12,370 nucleotides of DNA. Source: JBDUDK01 sp040002995 (GTDB lineage Bacteria > Actinomycetota > Acidimicrobiia > Acidimicrobiales > Ilumatobacteraceae). The notes beneath the pieces are model-generated. The model searched no databases, was not told the origin of the DNA, and was given only the letters and a program-made list of their open reading frames with translations. Where the stretch lies: positions 1 through 12,370 of the forward strand of contig JBDUDK010000031.1 of the NCBI GenBank assembly GCA_040002995.1. Direction: 5' to 3'. The position numbers were made by a program, and so were the translations under genes. Positions 6,493-12,370 of this stretch are shown in pieces; within the stretch, counting starts at the first letter, position 1; each line of letters opens with the position of its first letter.

Positions 6493-6974
6493 CGGCCTGC
6501 CTTTAACTGCGCGGGGGTCACGTGCGCGGTAAGCGTGCCGGATCCCGGCGCGACGTTCGCCCACTGGTCGGTCATGAACTCGATCGTGGCGAGCGCGCCC
6601 GCTGGATACCGAGGTGACGACCCGCACAACGTTACGGTCAACTCCTCCAACGCCGGGTTGTGCCCGACGAGCATCACGGTATCCAAGTCGTCGGGAAGTG
6701 CGCGCACCACCTCGAGCAGCTCGCGCCCGCCCGCCGTGTACAGCGCTCGCTCGTAACGCACCACACAGCCCAACGCTTCGATGACTGGCTTTGCGGTGGC
6801 CCGGGCGCGCACCGCAGTCGAACACAGCACCAGATCGACCGACCAGCCTGCGACGTGCCCGGCGATCACCTTGCGGGTCCGCTTCCCCCGTCGGTTGAGG
6901 GGCCGGTCGTGATCCGCCAGAGATGGGTCCGACCAGTCCGATTTCGCGTGGCGGAGCAGGTGCAGCCTCCTCAT
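6489..6974 (-). CDS. SixA-like phosphohistidine phosphatase (histidine phosphatase superfamily)
   Basis: A cytoplasmic protein of about 161 residues that by family removes phosphate from phosphohistidine on signalling or phosphorelay proteins. The catalytic RHG-type motif reads LLRHAKSDW right at the N-terminus, with DRPLNRRGKR (second conserved block), SxAVRARATA and the late LVGHNP histidine, all expected for SixA. I placed the start at ATG 6974 because the catalytic motif normally lies within the first dozen residues; an in-frame ATG at 7004 would add ten residues (SLSSGSAWA) and has only a G-run touching it. The stop overlaps the start of the SagB-like piece (ATGA), so the two were once translationally coupled. 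A 120-base gap separates it from the divergent gene at 7124, where both promoters should lie. The protein looks intact. Confidence 0.85.
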   Translation of the reverse strand: MRRLHLLRHAKSDWSDPSLADHDRPLNRRGKRTRKVIAGHVAGWSVDLVLCSTAVRARATAKPVIEALGCVVRYERALYTAGGRELLEVVRALPDDLDTVMLVGHNPALEELTVTLCGSSPRYPAGALATIEFMTDQWANVAPGSGTLTAHVTPAQLKAGR

Positions 6975-7123
6975 GGCCCACGCCGACCCGCTAGACAGGG
7001 ACATCCCCCGAGCACTTACACCACGCTAGGGCGCCCAGAGCGAACCCGTCGCGGAAGGCAACCCGATTCCGACGGGCAACAACGATCAGGCGAGCGGCCT
7101 CGTCGGTCGCGGGACGATCACCG

Positions 7124-8227
7124 GTGGTGAACGTGGACGATGGCCAGGTACTGATCGCGGGTGTGGTCTCCCTGTCGGGACGCTACGCGCTCCAGGGGCA
7201 GCTGGCGGCTGCTGGCCTGCAACAGGCCGTGGCCGATGCTCGACGCGCCGGAGGAGTTCGCCTCGCGCACCGACACGTCTTTCCTGCGTTGGTGGTCCTC
7301 GACGATGAGGGCACGCGTGCCGGTGTCCGTCAGGCAGTCGAGAGGCTGGCTGAAGCGGACCTGATCATCGGTCCCTATGGCAGCGACCTGGTCCGAGAAG
7401 CCGCTGGATGGGCGGCCGAGCGAGGCAGGGTCCTGTGGAACCACGGGGGGAGCGCCGATGACGTCGAACGCTTGTCTGGTGTGGTGTCGGTGGCCTCCCC
7501 CGCCAGCAGATATTTGGCGGCCGTACTCGAGGCCGTCGCGCGGCATCGGCCCTCGGCCCGGGTGCTGGTCGCAGCGGGCCGAGGCGGGTTCGGGCGCCAC
7601 GCAGCCCAAGGCGCCCAGCAGACAGCGGCGCGCCTGGGCATGTCCGTCGTAGGTTGCGTAACGCACGACGAGGTGCCCGAGGTGCCCGACGCCGACGTGC
7701 TGTTGTTAGCAGGAAGCTTCGAGCAGGACGTCGAGTTGCTCCGCCGTCTTCGCACGCGCCCTGCGACCGTCGCCGCCGTCGCGGGTGGACTCGCCGCCTT
7801 CGCCGACGAGGTTGGCCCCCGGGCCGAAGGCATCCTCGCGCCCACCCAATGGGAGGAGGGCGCGCACTTCATCGTTGACGTCGGCCCCCGGCCCGCACAC
7901 GTGGTGCGCTCGCTGCGAGCCCGACTCCTGCCCACCCTCGGCGCCCGCAAAAGAGCCGGTCAGGTCGAGTACCCCAGCGCCCAGGCCTACGCGGCCGTGC
8001 TCATGGCACTGCATTGCCTGCAAGACACCGGCTCCTTGGACGATGGGGCACTCGCTGCCGCGGCCCGACGACTCCGATGCACGACATTCTTCGGACGATT
8101 CGGCCTCGGTGAAGACGGCCGCCAACTCGACCACGACATGCTCGTCGTCCAATGGCGCGCCGGGATGAAACGAATCGTGTGGCCACCCGAACTGGCCGAA
8201 ACCGAACTCGCCGAGCCCCCGCTCTGA
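7124..8227 (+). CDS. Orphan Leu/Ile/Val-binding-type periplasmic-binding-fold protein without signal peptide
   Basis: The 367-residue protein has the two-lobed type-1 periplasmic-binding fold: GRYALQGQLAAAGLQQAV near the N-terminus, DLIIGPYGSDLVREAA around residue 80, VLVAAGRGGFGR in the middle and PSAQAYAAVLMALHCL plus TTFFGRFGLGEDGRQLDHDM near the end, typical of branched-chain amino-acid receptors. The start is a GTG pair (7124 or 7127); no upstream start is available in frame and the N-terminus (VNVDDGQVLIAG) is neither a Sec, Tat nor lipoprotein signal. No permease or ATPase genes adjoin. It may be a cytosolic ligand sensor, comparable in principle to AmiC, or a receptor that has lost its signal. 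The ligand is unknown. The ribosome binding site is weak. Confidence 0.75.
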   Translation: MVNVDDGQVLIAGVVSLSGRYALQGQLAAAGLQQAVADARRAGGVRLAHRHVFPALVVLDDEGTRAGVRQAVERLAEADLIIGPYGSDLVREAAGWAAERGRVLWNHGGSADDVERLSGVVSVASPASRYLAAVLEAVARHRPSARVLVAAGRGGFGRHAAQGAQQTAARLGMSVVGCVTHDEVPEVPDADVLLLAGSFEQDVELLRRLRTRPATVAAVAGGLAAFADEVGPRAEGILAPTQWEEGAHFIVDVGPRPAHVVRSLRARLLPTLGARKRAGQVEYPSAQAYAAVLMALHCLQDTGSLDDGALAAAARRLRCTTFFGRFGLGEDGRQLDHDMLVVQWRAGMKRIVWPPELAETELAEPPL

Positions 8228-8716
8228 AGTCGTCTCCTGGTCTCGAACACAGCGACTCGGTGCTGGCCCAAGTCGACGGATGGGTTTACTGAACCCCTGC
8301 GCCTGGCTACCGCCTGCTTCCGAACGTCTCAGCCTGTTGCAGCCACGAGCCGCTCTGTCCTCAACGTCGAGCATGGCATTGTCGTTCTGGCGTTCTGGGC
8401 AGCCCGGCAGTCCGATGACCAACCTCGCGGCGGCGCCGGGGGCTCGCTCTGGAGCGTGGTTCCGCGAAGAGCCTGAACCAGCGCCGACCGCCACGGAGTC
8501 GTCGAGGAGAGCGAGCTACCCAGTATGAGCCTCGCGTGTCGCGCGCGATCGGGCGATATTTCAGCTGAAGACGCTGGCGATCCGGCCTCGCGATTCCGGT
8601 GTCCGAGCCCGCTGCCCCTTGATGGCAGCGACGCCTCCAATCCTGGTACGTCGACGTCGAGCGACGGTGCGGCCGCAGAGCTTCAGACCGATCTCCCTGA
8701 CGGTGATTTCACATTG
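8228..8716. other. Convergent intergenic stretch without a recognisable gene
   Basis: About 490 bases lie between the ends of two convergent genes. Open frames exist on both strands but none shows motifs, a good start site or compositional support. I saw no strong terminator hairpin followed by a T-run on either strand and no RNA gene. Low-confidence decay of a former gene is possible. Confidence 0.4.
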
Positions 8717-9919
8717 TCAGATGGTGGTGTTGGCCCCTTCGCGGTAGCGGCGGTAGAGGCGCGCCAGTTGCGCTTTGCGATCGGTGGCGAACTCTTCGGG
8801 CTCGATGTCGAGCCAACTCGGGTCGCCGGGGCTCTTGCGATTTCGGCGGGACCGGGCCGACACCTGTGCGACGGCTGGTTTCGGAGCGCCATCGGCCCGC
8901 CATAGGCCGAAGGTGCGCTCGTGGACAGACGAGTCCAGCGGGGCGCTGTTGAAGAGCGTGGTGGTGTAATCGGTAAAGCACCACAGCAAGGCTCCCATGC
9001 TGCCCTCGGCCCAGAGCGTGTCGAGCACGGCGCCCGTGTAGGTCGCGGCGAGGTCTTCGTCGACCGCCATCGAGCTGGCCGGTCCGGCGACGGGAATCGT
9101 GGGGAGACCGAACTCCTCAAACAGCACGTTGGCGCCGCCCGCCAGCCAGCGCGTGATGAGCGCAAGGAACGGCACCAGCCGGTCATCGGTGGGGCCAGCC
9201 GCCCAATCCGCGTAGATGGGATAGCCGTGCATCGACACGAAGTCGCACCAGCGGGCGACCTCTGCAGGACCAATGCCGCGGTCCTCCGCGAGGTCCTCCA
9301 TGTGGATCCCGACCGTCAGCAGCCGACCGGGGTCGGCCCGTCGCACCGCCGCGGTCATCCGCTGCAGCCAGGCCTCTGCGGTCGACTTGTCCGGCGGGAC
9401 CGTGCAGTTGGAGTTCTCGTTGCCGAGATCCCATGCCCACACCGCCGGGTGGCCGCAGAGCGCACCGGCGGCGGCCGTGGCGAGCCGTTCCTGAGCCGCC
9501 ACGAGTTCGCGGTCGGAGTACCAGTTCCGCAAGCCGCTTCCCGGCGGTCGGAGCCGACCCCCGGATGCCACTCGAAAGCGCTGATCACCCGCAGCTCCAC
9601 CCATCGCCCAGGGCGGTATCCAGTTCACGCCGCTCATGTGCCCGGTGAAGAGGGTGACGATAAGCGCCACCCCCGCCTCACTCGCCGCGTCGGCGGCGTC
9701 AACCAGTCGACCGATGATGCGGCGGTCGACGCGGTCCGCCGTGGGCTGTGCATCCTCCCAGCGAAGAAACACTCTGATGGTGTCGAACCCGGCGTCGGCG
9801 ATACGCCCGAAGTCGTCTCTGGTGGTCGCGGGGTCGTAGTCGGCGAGCCATGCCATGGCCGACGTGGCGGGCCAGTAGTTGACGCCGAGGCGGAACCGGT
9901 CCGGGTCAGCTCCCACCAT
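8717..9919 (-). CDS. GH5-like glycoside hydrolase (cellulase/mannanase-type TIM barrel)
   Basis: The product, 400 residues from ATG 9919, has clan GH-A features: FRLGVNYWP at the N-terminus, GFDTIRVFLRWEDAQP, WAWDLGNENSN with the acid/base glutamate (about residue 168) after Asn, HGYP, and VLFEEFGLP with the nucleophile glutamate (about residue 269) before Phe-Gly. There is no signal peptide or membrane segment, so the enzyme looks cytosolic, pointing to an intracellular oligosaccharide or glycoside rather than a polymer outside the cell. I chose ATG 9919 because the extra 11 residues from 9952 lack conservation and lie deep in the upstream gene. The chosen start overlaps the end of the glycosyltransferase gene by 14 bases, so the pair is co-expressed and may act on the same compound. 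The linkage cleaved is unknown. Confidence 0.8.
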   Translation of the reverse strand: MVGADPDRFRLGVNYWPATSAMAWLADYDPATTRDDFGRIADAGFDTIRVFLRWEDAQPTADRVDRRIIGRLVDAADAASEAGVALIVTLFTGHMSGVNWIPPWAMGGAAGDQRFRVASGGRLRPPGSGLRNWYSDRELVAAQERLATAAAGALCGHPAVWAWDLGNENSNCTVPPDKSTAEAWLQRMTAAVRRADPGRLLTVGIHMEDLAEDRGIGPAEVARWCDFVSMHGYPIYADWAAGPTDDRLVPFLALITRWLAGGANVLFEEFGLPTIPVAGPASSMAVDEDLAATYTGAVLDTLWAEGSMGALLWCFTDYTTTLFNSAPLDSSVHERTFGLWRADGAPKPAVAQVSARSRRNRKSPGDPSWLDIEPEEFATDRKAQLARLYRRYREGANTTI

Positions 9920-10943
9920 TGACCACCCGCCTGTACACCTCGAGATACGCATCGACCATCCGGTCGCGGCCGAAGCGGGCCACCGCCTCCTGGCGGACGA
10001 CGGAACGGTCGAGCATGGCGACTCGGCTCACGGCGAGGACGGCCTCGTCAACATCGTCGACCAGGAAGCCGGTGCGCGTGTCGTCGATCAACTCCGGCAT
10101 CGACCCCCGACGGGAGGCCACCACTGGCGTCCCGCAGGCCATGGCTTCGACGACGCTGAAGCCGAACGGCTCGTCGAAGTTGACGAGATGGAGGAGGGCG
10201 TGGGCCCCGCCGAGGACGGCGTTGCGTTCCTCCCGGCCCACCGAGCCGATGTAGCGGACGCGCTCGTCATCGAGACGGGGCGCGATCGAAGCGTCGAAGT
10301 ACGCCTGGTCCTGGATGATGCCGGCCATGACGAGTGGTAGCCCGGCGCGGGCGGCGACGTCGATGGCCTCGACGGCCCCCTTGTCCGGATGGATACGGCC
10401 GAAGAACAACAGATACTCGCCGGCGGACCCATGCAGGGCGAAGGCGTCGGTGTCGATCCCGTGGTGGATGGTGGCGAGATAGTCGAGGTCGGGATGGCGG
10501 TCGGCGTCGCTGATGGCGACGTAGCCGGATCGGGCGTTGTACTTCTTGTAGACAGGGAGGATGCGCGGCGACGAAACCCCGTGGATGGTAGTGAGCATCG
10601 GGGTGGGCACCAGGCCGGTATAGGTCAGTGGGAGGAAGTCGAAGCTGTTGTGAATGAGGTCGAAATCGGCGGCCCGCTCGAACACCTCGGCGATGTGAAG
10701 GCATTCGCAGACCTTGGGTTCGACGTCGGGATCCTCCGAGTACCCGTGCGGGATCACCGACACCAGACGGGCAGCTGTTTCTGAGTCGCCGGTGGCGAAG
10801 AGCGTGACGTCCACGCCCCGCTCGACCAGGCCCTCGGTGAGCAGGGACGCGAACTGCTCCCACGGCCCGTAGTGGCGGGGAGGGGTGCGCCAGGAGATCG
10901 GCGCGAGAACGGCCACCCGCAAAGGCGTTGTCGCAACGCGCAC
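9906..10943 (-). CDS. GT4-family retaining glycosyltransferase
   Basis: A 345-residue GT-B fold enzyme that transfers a sugar from a nucleotide donor. Visible elements are the N-terminal LRVAVLAPISWRTPPRHYGPWEQ, VDVTLFATGDSET, the interdomain IHHGIDTDAF, GRIHPDKGAVEAIDVAARAG and the donor-binding EPFGFSVVEAMACGTPVV with the E-x7-E motif, followed by GSMPELI. The GTG at 10943 is preferred since GAGGAG (10951-10956 on the plus strand as CTCCTC) lies 7 bases upstream; an ATG at 10988 would add 15 Arg-rich residues without support. The GH5-like gene follows with overlap. Acceptor and donor cannot be told from sequence; a small-molecule glycoside or compatible-solute pathway would suit the two soluble enzymes, but this is speculation. 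A decayed inverted relative of its N-terminus lies upstream at 11068-11205. Confidence 0.88.
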   Translation of the reverse strand: MRVATTPLRVAVLAPISWRTPPRHYGPWEQFASLLTEGLVERGVDVTLFATGDSETAARLVSVIPHGYSEDPDVEPKVCECLHIAEVFERAADFDLIHNSFDFLPLTYTGLVPTPMLTTIHGVSSPRILPVYKKYNARSGYVAISDADRHPDLDYLATIHHGIDTDAFALHGSAGEYLLFFGRIHPDKGAVEAIDVAARAGLPLVMAGIIQDQAYFDASIAPRLDDERVRYIGSVGREERNAVLGGAHALLHLVNFDEPFGFSVVEAMACGTPVVASRRGSMPELIDDTRTGFLVDDVDEAVLAVSRVAMLDRSVVRQEAVARFGRDRMVDAYLEVYRRVVNGGS

Positions 10944-11067
10944 GCGCGAACTCCTCGATGTGGCTCGGTCGAGGCGTCGAACCTGCACGGGCGACCGCGG
11001 CCGTCCAGCCTAAATGAGGCGACTCTCCCAAGAGGGTGTTCGGCCAAGCTACCGGTGGAACAGGGCA

Positions 11068-11205
11068 ACGCCGCCGGGCAACTCGTCGCCACTGTCCGCG
11101 CCGCTACGCCCGGGGGAGCTGTTCGCGTCCCCGCGCATCGAAGGCCTCCTGGCGCGCGGCGACCACGTGACGCTGGTTGCCACTGGCGACTCCCAGACCG
11201 TTGAC
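11068..11205 (+). pseudogene. Decayed N-terminal fragment of a GT4 glycosyltransferase, inverted relative to the intact gene
   Basis: The plus strand reads TPPGNSSP, then GELFASPRIEGLLARGDHV and TLVATGDSQT. This matches the intact neighbour's TPPRHYGPWEQFASLLTEGL and VDVTLFATGDSET in order and spacing. At the DNA level the stretch 11112-11200 is clearly similar to the complement of roughly 10783-10868 (by eye about three quarters identical). The frame ends a few codons later (stop near 11236) and no further GT4 motifs follow. It is either the remains of a paralogue or a partial inverted duplication with divergence. Confidence 0.6.
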
Positions 11206-11290
11206 AGAACGACGTCGTGTGCATCGACCACTAGCTGACGTCGCGCCTCGCAGCTCACGGCCGGCGCTGCGCTTACTCGTGACAACTGCA

Positions 11291-11431
11291 GTGGTGTCTG
11301 TTGGTCAAGTAGTAGAAGGACTCAAGTGTGATGACGACTGGCTCGTGCTGGCGTGCAGTAGAAGCGCCGACGATTACCAGGGCGTGATCGCTATCCATCG
11401 TTCAAGCCTGCTAGAGGTAGAGGCGCTGTGA
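11291..11431 (+). CDS. Small hypothetical protein, possible phage-like ORF
   Basis: A possible 46-residue product with GTG starts at 11291 or 11294; the frame is open further upstream to 11177 but that part looks like GC-rich noise. The sequence contains VGQVVEGLKCDDDWLVLACS and a C-terminal VIAIHRSSLLEVEAL. It is not recognised. Lower GC than the flanks and a 4-base overlap (GTGA) of its stop with the start of the next small ORF, as in phage operons, are the only support. No clear ribosome binding site. Confidence 0.3.
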   Translation: MVSVGQVVEGLKCDDDWLVLACSRSADDYQGVIAIHRSSLLEVEAL

Positions 11432-11628
11432 AGCAAGCCGAGTGGGAAGCACTAGTTGCTGACGTACCTGTGCGTGATGAGACGGGGCGCATCGTGATGA
11501 TGGCGTGGTGCGCATGGCACAAGAAGTCACACGCTGTAGGGGAGTTCGCTCCCGCTGCTCTAGGCAAGTCAGGCATCTGCCGCAAGGCCAATGCTGAGCA
11601 GTACCAGCAAGAGAGGCGCTCTCGGTGA
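11428..11628 (+). CDS. Small hypothetical protein with a zinc-finger-like pattern, phage-like
   Basis: A 66-residue product from GTG 11428, preceded by AGAGG about 5 bases upstream and overlapping the stop of the ORF before it. The centre reads CAWHKKSHAVGEFAP and GKSGICRKANAEQYQQ. The arrangement C-x2-H, then xxFxP, then GxxGxCRKxxAEY resembles small phage and HNH-associated zinc-ribbon proteins of the type C-x2-C-K...F...C-x2-C...Y, but the last metal ligand is replaced by alanine, so zinc binding is doubtful. Base composition and codon use are less GC-biased than in the neighbours. Function is not known; acquisition from a phage or plasmid is inferred. Confidence 0.45.
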   Translation: MKQAEWEALVADVPVRDETGRIVMMAWCAWHKKSHAVGEFAPAALGKSGICRKANAEQYQQERRSR

Positions 11629-11759
11629 TGAACACTGGCATGGTGATCGGGGGCCGGCTTCTCCGCGGTACACCGTGCAGAGGACTGCTGCGAGAAAACA
11701 TACGTCTCTCGCTGTCGGGCACCTTCACGGTTGACCCGCGTCCGGCGACACGGGCGTAG
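11628..11759 (+). CDS. Very short hypothetical ORF overlapping the previous one
   Basis: An ATG at 11628 overlaps the preceding stop (TGATG) and opens 43 codons (MNTGMVIGGRLLRG...) to a TAG at 11757-11759. The overlap pattern fits a phage-like gene chain, but the product has no recognisable motif and the length is within chance. Listed as a weak candidate only. Confidence 0.2.
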   Translation: MNTGMVIGGRLLRGTPCRGLLRENIRLSLSGTFTVDPRPATRA

Positions 11760-11801
11760 CGTGACCCCATGTCGTTCGAGTGCTTCGTGACGGCCTGCGA
11801 G

Positions 11802-11874
11802 CGTTGAGGGTTGGGTGGTTGTTCGGCGACTACCTCAACGGCCCTAATGGGGCAGGGGAGCGGCCCGTAGGCCG
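11802..11874. other. Three consecutive hairpin-forming inverted repeats
   Basis: CGTTGAGG (11802-11809) pairs with CCTCAACG (11833-11840); immediately after, GCCC (11841-11844) pairs with GGGC (11850-11853); and CGGCC (11861-11865) pairs with GGCCG (11870-11874) around CGTA. Such a tight series could be a structured RNA, a terminator region without T-run, or a recombination site. Short GC-rich stems are common by chance here, so support is modest. The remainder of 11760-12037 shows no gene. Confidence 0.3.
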
Positions 11875-12037
11875 GACCATTCGGTGAACCGTCACCTCGC
11901 TGGCGTGTTCGGGTTCTATGAGCATCACGCCCGCTCGGGAGTCGATTCGATGACACGTGCCCGACCTGCGTGGGAGCTACCACACACGAGAACCTGGAGG
12001 GATGCGTTCGCGGGTGAGAGCCAGGCCAACCGACGCG

Positions 12038-12370
12038 CTACTTCTTGGCCGGCTCGAAGTAGGGGTTGGTGCCGCTGGCGTGGTCGGTGACGTCGGTGAC
12101 CCGCACGATCTCGGGGACCGACTCTTTGATTGCTACCTCGATGCCCTGGCTCAGCGTCACGGTCGCCATGCCGCAGCCGACGCACCCGCCCGACAGGCGC
12201 AGGTAGGCGACGTCGTTCTCTACTGCTACGAGCTCGGCGTGCCCTCCGTGCGACGAGATCGAGGGGTTGATCTGCTGCTCGAGGACCTGGACGACACGTT
12301 GGGCGACGTCGCCGGACAGGTCGGGGGGCGGCCCACCGATGTGTGGGCTGGCTGGCTGGGGCGGCTGGTT
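12038..12370 (-). CDS. NifU/NfuA-family Fe-S cluster scaffold, C-terminal part (start beyond the window)
   Basis: The visible 110 residues end at a TAG (12038-12040). They contain the NifU C-terminal domain: VVQVLEQQINPSISSHGGH, then ENDVAYLRLSGGCVGCGMAT with the conserved C-x2-C pair that holds a transient 4Fe-4S cluster, SQGIEVAIKESVPEIVRV and the C-terminal DVTDHASGTNPYFEP, which is usual in bacterial Nfu proteins. The protein delivers assembled clusters to apoproteins in the cytoplasm. The upstream Pro-rich segment (QPPQPASPHIGGPPP) looks like a linker, so an N-terminal domain may lie outside the window. No fault is visible in this part. It appears to be an ordinary chromosomal gene bordering the mosaic region. 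Confidence 0.9.
   Translation of the reverse strand, partial: NQPPQPASPHIGGPPPDLSGDVAQRVVQVLEQQINPSISSHGGHAELVAVENDVAYLRLSGGCVGCGMATVTLSQGIEVAIKESVPEIVRVTDVTDHASGTNPYFEPAKK

Noticed and set aside
7706..8494. Minus-strand frame of 262 codons
   Set aside because: Mostly antisense to the binding-fold protein gene; no motif.
8921..9922. Plus-strand frame of 333 codons
   Set aside because: It is antisense to the GH5-like gene, which has clear catalytic motifs; the plus-strand product has none.
9879..10340. Plus-strand frame of 153 codons
   Set aside because: Antisense to the GT4 gene.
11411..11983. Minus-strand frame of 190 codons
   Set aside because: Low-complexity, Arg/Ser/Pro-rich product without motifs, antisense to the phage-like small ORFs; possible but unsupported.
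1..12370. CRISPR array, tRNA or rRNA genes
   Set aside because: No regularly spaced repeats, no cloverleaf with a GGTTCRA T-arm and no rRNA-like stretch was seen on either strand.

Overview
The window is high-GC DNA that reads like an actinobacterial chromosome. An Acidimicrobiia-type host is my guess from protein flavour (NifU C-terminus, thiamine operon, GT4/GH5 pair); no rRNA or marker gene confirms it. The region is a mosaic: three or four intact cellular gene sets sit between remnants of mobile elements and broken genes.

Layout. 1-681 (-) is the N-terminal part of a TrwC/MobF-type conjugative relaxase that runs off the window, with nested palindromes just upstream. 682-1360 has no convincing gene. 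1365-4356 (+) is a compact thiamine-related operon: a candidate promoter, a TPP riboswitch whose 3' strand contains the Shine-Dalgarno sequence, then an MTH1187/YkoF-type thiamine-binding protein, an ABC permease, a Tat-type lipoprotein of the NMT1/THI5 family and an ATPase, each start overlapping the previous stop by 4 bases. 4505-5076 (-) is a decayed IS21-family istA with two in-frame stops and frameshifts; a short tyrosine-recombinase-like scrap follows. 5419-6492 holds pieces of a SagB-type (nitroreductase-fold) dehydrogenase in conflicting order and on both strands. Its N-terminal piece is translationally coupled to an intact sixA-like phosphohistidine phosphatase (6489-6974, -).

7124-8227 (+) is an orphan Leu/Ile/Val-type periplasmic-binding-protein-fold protein without a signal peptide. 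8228-8716 is apparently empty. 8717-10943 (-) is a two-gene unit, GT4 glycosyltransferase followed by an overlapping GH5-like glycosidase. 11068-11205 (+) is an inverted, decayed N-terminal copy of the same GT4 type. 11291-11759 has short, phage-like, tightly overlapping small ORFs of different base composition; 11802-11874 can form three consecutive hairpins. 12038-12370 (-) is the C-terminus of a NifU/NfuA Fe-S scaffold.

The best-supported system is the riboswitch-controlled thiamine or thiamine-precursor uptake operon. The oddest structure is the scrambled SagB-like locus next to sixA. I see no CRISPR array, tRNA, rRNA or complete insertion sequence. All family assignments are from recognition of motifs, with no database search.
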